Below, one piece after another: positions 59,568-64,000 of a stretch of 64,000 nucleotides of DNA. The DNA is taken from the NCBI RefSeq assembly GCF_016808095.1, contig NC_068971.1, forward strand, positions 32,403,631 to 32,467,630, read 5' to 3'. A model generated the notes under the pieces. The model saw nothing but the letters and a program-made list of their open reading frames with translations, was not told the DNA's origin and ran no database searches. The DNA comes from Vigna angularis (taxonomy: Eukaryota; Streptophyta; Magnoliopsida; Fabales; Fabaceae). The translations under genes and the position numbers were made by a program. Positions within the stretch are counted from its first letter, which is position 1. Every line of letters begins with the position of its first letter.

Positions 59568-60923
59568 CACTAGTAAAAAAAAGGGATTAAAAAGCGCAAT
59601 ATACGCTTCGGTTTAAGCGAAACCGAAGCGTATAAAAACGCGGTGACAGATCGTAATAATAGCTTAAGTATATGCTTCGATTGCCCCATGACCGGTGCCT
59701 AAAGCATGCTACTAACTTGGTTCTACGTAAAACTGAGGCATAAAACTCTGCCCAAACCTGCTCCACCTGACAGCTGATGGGTCTAATAAGAGCTACTAAC
59801 TCGGTTGCCCAGCAACCAATGCCTAAAGGGCACTACTAACTCAGTTCTAGGCGAAACCGAGGCATACAACTCTTGCCACCTAGACCTGCCAATTGCTACT
59901 AACTTGGTTCTGACGAAAACCGAGGCATGATGTGCTCTTACTTGTGCTCAACATCTTCTTCTTTGTCCCTCGTGCTCTCATTTTTTCATTTCCACAGCCC
60001 AACATCTTCTTCTTCCCTCGTGCTCTCACTTCTTCTCTGTCCGTGCTCTCCCATTCTTCCTCTCTATTCTCTCCCATTCTTCCCCTCTCTTGCTGCTGTA
60101 GCCTCCGCCGTTGTACCTCCTCCGCTGTTGCCTCCGCCACTACTGCCTCCGCCATCGCCAAGCCGCTCCAGATCGGCGAGCCCTCCGTCGTTGTTGCCTC
60201 CGCCGCTCTAGATCCACCGCTCTAGATCGTCATCACCATCGCCAAGCCGCTCCAGATCGCCATCGCCAAGCCGCTCGGGATGGCCAAGGTGCTCCAGATC
60301 GGCAAGCCCTTCGTCGTTGTTGCCTCTGCCATTCTTCCCCTATGTATCTTCATCTTCATCCACCACTCCAGATCCACCGCGAGTCGTCGCTACCACCCCT
60401 TAATGGAATGTCATCGTCGCCCTAGACCGGTAATCTTCCTCCAGCCGTCGAAGTCCTATGTGATTGGAAACCCTAAGGGAGCTTCTGGTTCGTTGCAGAA
60501 GGTGTTCATCTGCAATAAAGATGAAGTTTAATGTTAGGTCTGTTTTGATCTGTTTTGACTCACAATCACAAGCACTTTGGGTTTCTGAAATTGGGTAATG
60601 TTAAGTCTGTTTTGATCTCGGATTGGGATTGAGACTGGGATTTTCCGGTTGCGTGAAAAATAATGACTTGCACCACTCCGTTTCTGGTTGCGTAGTGAAA
60701 CATTTTCTGGTTGCGTACTGAAAAGCAGGTTGCATCTGAAAAAAAAAATAAGGATATTGCCTCGGTTATCTAAGAACTTAGGCATACTCCTGTCTAGTTT
60801 TATCTCAGTCCATGACCGAGGCATAAAGTCTGTCCTTTTTACCTCGCTTGCATATGCCTCGGTTGCAAAACCGATGCCAATAATAAAAAATAACCGGTGT
60901 CTTTTCTTCTTATTGTACTAGTG
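59568..60923. mobile_element. Non-autonomous CACTA element
   Basis: It begins CACTAGTAAAAAAAAGGG and ends TTATTGTACTAGTG, i.e. inverted CACTAGTA termini, with AAA on both flanks (59565-59567 and 60924-60926) as the 3-bp target duplication. Both subterminal zones repeat AACCGAGGCATA / TGCCTCGGTT variants at least eight times (59590-59930 and 60760-60890). The interior (59930-60540) is GC-rich with CTCCGCC and CAAGCCGCTCCAGATCG repeats, perhaps captured gene sequence. No transposase was recognised. Confidence 0.85.
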
Positions 60924-60926
60924 AAA

Positions 60927-62430
60927 AAAATGTGTTGAACAACACTTTCTTAAATGTGTTCTTATACTAAACAAAGATCCCTAAACGATGAGTTGTTAGT
61001 AAACACCTTTAAAAGGTTAAAAATACCTTATACTAAACAATGTTTTCATCCAACAATAAAATCTTTATGAACCAATACTTGATATTTTTTCAAAAGTGCT
61101 TAAACGATCTACATGCATAGAAAAATTAACAACCAAGTTGTTCTGAACATGCAATGCAAAACATTAAATTCACAATATTTCAAACAACAAAAGTAATAAG
61201 ATAAAAAACATATCTGTCAGCATACATCTCTACTATACTTTATGCAGATGCCTTTTGCACGTATCCACCTACTCCATATGAACAAGTTAGAAGTGGATGT
61301 TAGAAACAAGAAAGACATTCATGGAATGATCTCTCCATCAAAAGTCATGTTGAAGATTTCGTATAAACTACTTTGGTTAAAGTACTGCAAAAACCATGCT
61401 TGCTTTAACACATTGACTTCAACCTATGGTTGCTACCTACAAAAAGGCTACGAAGATATGAGGATTGAAGGAAAGCATTGTCTAACGAATCTTTTCCCAT
61501 GAAGCCTATAAATAAAAGATCCCTTAGAAAGAAGATCAAGAAGGATAACTACACAAATAACAAAAAGATCATCTAAAAGCAAAACTTATACTCGTGCAAG
61601 AACAAAAACTTTGAGATACACTCTCAAGCTTTATAGAGTCATAACCTTACATCTGTAAGAAGAGAGAGAAATCCTACAAGGTCTATTATATTGAGTTGTA
61701 AAGTAAACACATCCTCTTTGTGAGAGTTATCATCTATTACTTGTAAGCAATCTGATTGATTGTACATTCTAAAGAGAATTCAAACATTTGTTGGTTAACT
61801 TAGTTGAATTAAACGTCTGCTAGACAAATGTCTAGGGGAAACCAAGAGTGGGTAAAGTCAGACTAGTCAGCGTAAAAGGTGTTACCAAGATTGACTAGGG
61901 TTGCCAAGAGCGGTGTCTAATACTCAATTCTAGTAAGCGTAATAGGTGTTACCAGGATTGACTAGTATAACCAAGAGTAGTGTTAATACTCAGTTCTAGT
62001 CAACATAACATGTGTTATTAGGATTGACTAATGTAACCAAGCGTGGTGCTAATACTTAACGGTAATCTTGTTGAGGTTATAGGGGAACAATCTAAGAGGT
62101 CCTAGAGGAGAACTCGACATTGCTCAATTAAGTGAAGTAGTAAAAAATAATTGTGTGTTTAATGTTTTAGCTTTACAAAACACCTTATTTATAAATAGTA
62201 CAGTTGTCTTCGAAGTTAACCATTGATAAATGATCTTGTCATCAAATGTTATTTTTCTTAAGAGTTATTTTTCTTAAACATTGTATTAGTTTTGCTAAAC
62301 ACTTGAAAAATACTCTATCTCTAAACATTGTGGTTTAAACAGTGTCTTATAAAAGCGTCTAACAACCTGGGTAGACCAACTAATCGTCACCAAGGGTGTT
62401 ACACATCCATCTACGAAAAAATGTTTCCAT
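60927..62430 (+). mobile_element. LTR-retrotransposon remnant, right part
   Basis: The stretch carries LTR-like AT-rich sequence. At 61840-62070 there is a tandem module (CCAAGAGTGGGTAAAGTC ... GTGTTACCAAGATTGACTAG) repeated about three times. It closes with a GTTGAGG...AACAATCTAAGAGGTCC segment related to 6800-6860. No protein domain is recognised; the frame at 61242-61502 has no family resemblance. Confidence 0.5.
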
Positions 62431-62439
62431 AATGTAAGA

Positions 62440-64000
62440 TCCGAGAAATAGAGGTCTCAGAAATAAGGCAGTCTTGTGATTTTGGTGTTTTTTGTTTGGT
62501 AATTAGTGTTATTGAGTGTACACCTTTGTTAGAACATAATTGTTATGTTATTTTTTGATTTTATTTATATTTTGGCCTAGGGGCAAAATGGTCTTTTACA
62601 ATTTGTTAATTAGGTGTATAAATTAAAATAGGGGATATAGAAAGGAAAATCATGCTTATTAAATAATATGGAAATTTAATAAAAAATATTATATAAATCT
62701 TCTCGAAGATTTAGTTGTTGTTATTTTAAAAAGTTGTTATTTTAAAATGTAACTGAGAGAAAATAGGGGATGTAATCTTTGTTGCTTTAGAAATTAAAAG
62801 AGATATTATTATTATAAAAATTATTATTAGATATTTTAAAAGATATTTGGAAATATTGTTAATTAAAAGATATCTTGAGATATTATCATATATAATTAAA
62901 TATTATTGTTAGATAATAATAATCATATAATGCATTATTTAGGGATTTATCATAATCAATTGGTAAAAATATTTAGATAGAATATATTATCTAAGGACTT
63001 ATTAGAGTTAATTAAGTTAAAGATAAATGTATCTTATCTATATCTTTTATTTTAGTTGGTTTTTATTACTCATTATGGACTTTTATTATAAATAGAGTAC
63101 CTTATGTATATTCCACACATAGTTGTAACTATATTACACATCTCTTATAGAAACTCTTACCATTAGGAAAATAGGACAAAATCCTAAAACCTAAAGGTGA
63201 GAGAAAAAGAAAGAGAGAGAGACATTCTTGGAGAGAAGAAAAGGATTCAGCTTCAGAAAACTTTAGTGCAAGGGGATATTTGTTGTGATCCTTAGGGTGT
63301 AGATAAAGCCCTAGTATTGGTCAAGGTATGGGGAAACCAACCTTTGTTTGTTGTATGCTATACATGCTTGATTTTCTTGCATGGAAATCCTTGTTTGTTG
63401 CATGTGTAAATTATTATGGTTATGATTATATGTTGTTATTGTTGGCTAAATGTATGTGTATGTCTGATGATAGGGTTTATGTTATGTTTGTGTTAGGTTT
63501 TTCCTATGAAAGTATGTATATTTTATTGGATTATCTCATGATAATATGTATTGATTCTAATGGAGGATAAATGCATGTTGTTTGGGGGTTTTACCATATA
63601 AAGATATGTTATAAAGAGTGGTATGATAATCATATGCAATATGTTGGGTTTGTTTGAGTTGTAATCTGCATAATGATGAGTTTTGGATGATTCGAGTGAT
63701 GCAACATGTGTATTAGGGTCTGTTCATAAGGGTATATGAGGTTTGAATGCATGCATGATGTGTTAGGTATGTTCCCTCGTGGTTTAGGGTTGATGCATGT
63801 GTGTTTTAAACACTTAAACTCTATCTAGGATGTGTTTTGATTCGGTAGGAATCAATTATCATTCGTTATAATCGATTATGTACGCATTGATGTTGAGTTT
63901 GGTTTATGAATAATCAACTATCTATGATGATAATCGATTATCCTAATATGAAAATTTGATGTGCTAAAGCCACTAGAATAATTAATTATCACTAGTGATA
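62440..64000 (+). mobile_element. LTR-type repeat, relative of 26010-27330
   Basis: Homology to 26010-27330 is clear at both ends of the pair (see that entry). 62640-63110 is additional AT-rich sequence (TTATTATTAGATATTTTAAA) absent from the other copy. The last 150 bp carry AATCGATTAT motifs. The element continues past the right edge. Confidence 0.5.

Noticed and set aside
59880..60531. Several long frames in the GC-rich cargo of the CACTA element
   Set aside because: They overlap in multiple frames on both strands, as expected from repetitive GC-rich sequence; no family was recognised.
61242..61502. 86-codon frame in the retroelement remnant
   Set aside because: It looked at first like a reverse-transcriptase or nucleocapsid piece, but no conserved motif could be found.

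Overview
The window is nuclear DNA from a flowering plant, very probably a legume of the bean tribe (Phaseoleae, for example Vigna or Phaseolus). The evidence is plant-type genes with GT-AG introns, very AT-rich intergenic DNA, and a dense, nested load of plant transposons. The genus is an inference; no species-specific marker was identified.

Only three real genes are visible in 64 kb, plus one captured gene fragment. (1) Minus strand, 2487 down to below 202: the 5' end of an alpha-kleisin cohesin gene of the RAD21/SYN family, four exons with matching splice phases, running off the left edge. (2) Minus strand, 23414/23261 down to 15710: a complete 11-exon NAD-dependent glycerol-3-phosphate dehydrogenase gene with a 5.2 kb first intron full of repeats. 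(3) Plus strand, 47970-50908: a complete two-exon leucine-rich-repeat receptor-like kinase of the MIK2/At1g35710 type. (4) Plus strand, about 36566-37520: a frameshifted, truncated PORR-domain gene fragment inside a Pack-MULE.

The rest is mobile DNA. 3265-8907: a putative 5.6 kb Mutator-like element with long terminal inverted repeats, interrupted by a 2.5 kb retroelement-like repeat. 9.1-10.5 kb: tandem duplications. 11.3-13.7 kb: a hAT-like element, a fold-back Mutator MITE with a perfect 9-bp target duplication, and a dead CACTA transposase gene. 18-20.6 kb: inverted-repeat elements inside the dehydrogenase intron. 23.5-23.9 kb: a MITE inserted into an older copy of its own family, just upstream of the dehydrogenase. 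24.6-32.8 kb: LTR-retrotransposon remnants. 36268-37838: the Pack-MULE, with a perfect 9-bp duplication. 40914-41841: a TRIM concatemer (four LTRs, three internal domains) flanked by one perfect 5-bp duplication. 45.2-47.5 kb: an LTR-like block dense in the heptamer CCGAACG. 55-58.9 kb: tandem units with long hairpins. 59568-60923: a non-autonomous CACTA element nested in a retroelement remnant. 62.4-64 kb: an LTR-related repeat that also occurs at 26-27.3 kb.

The three genes do not form a pathway: chromosome cohesion, glycerolipid/redox metabolism and cell-surface signalling. No rRNA, CRISPR or convincing functional tRNA was seen. All identifications come from reading translations and repeats by eye.
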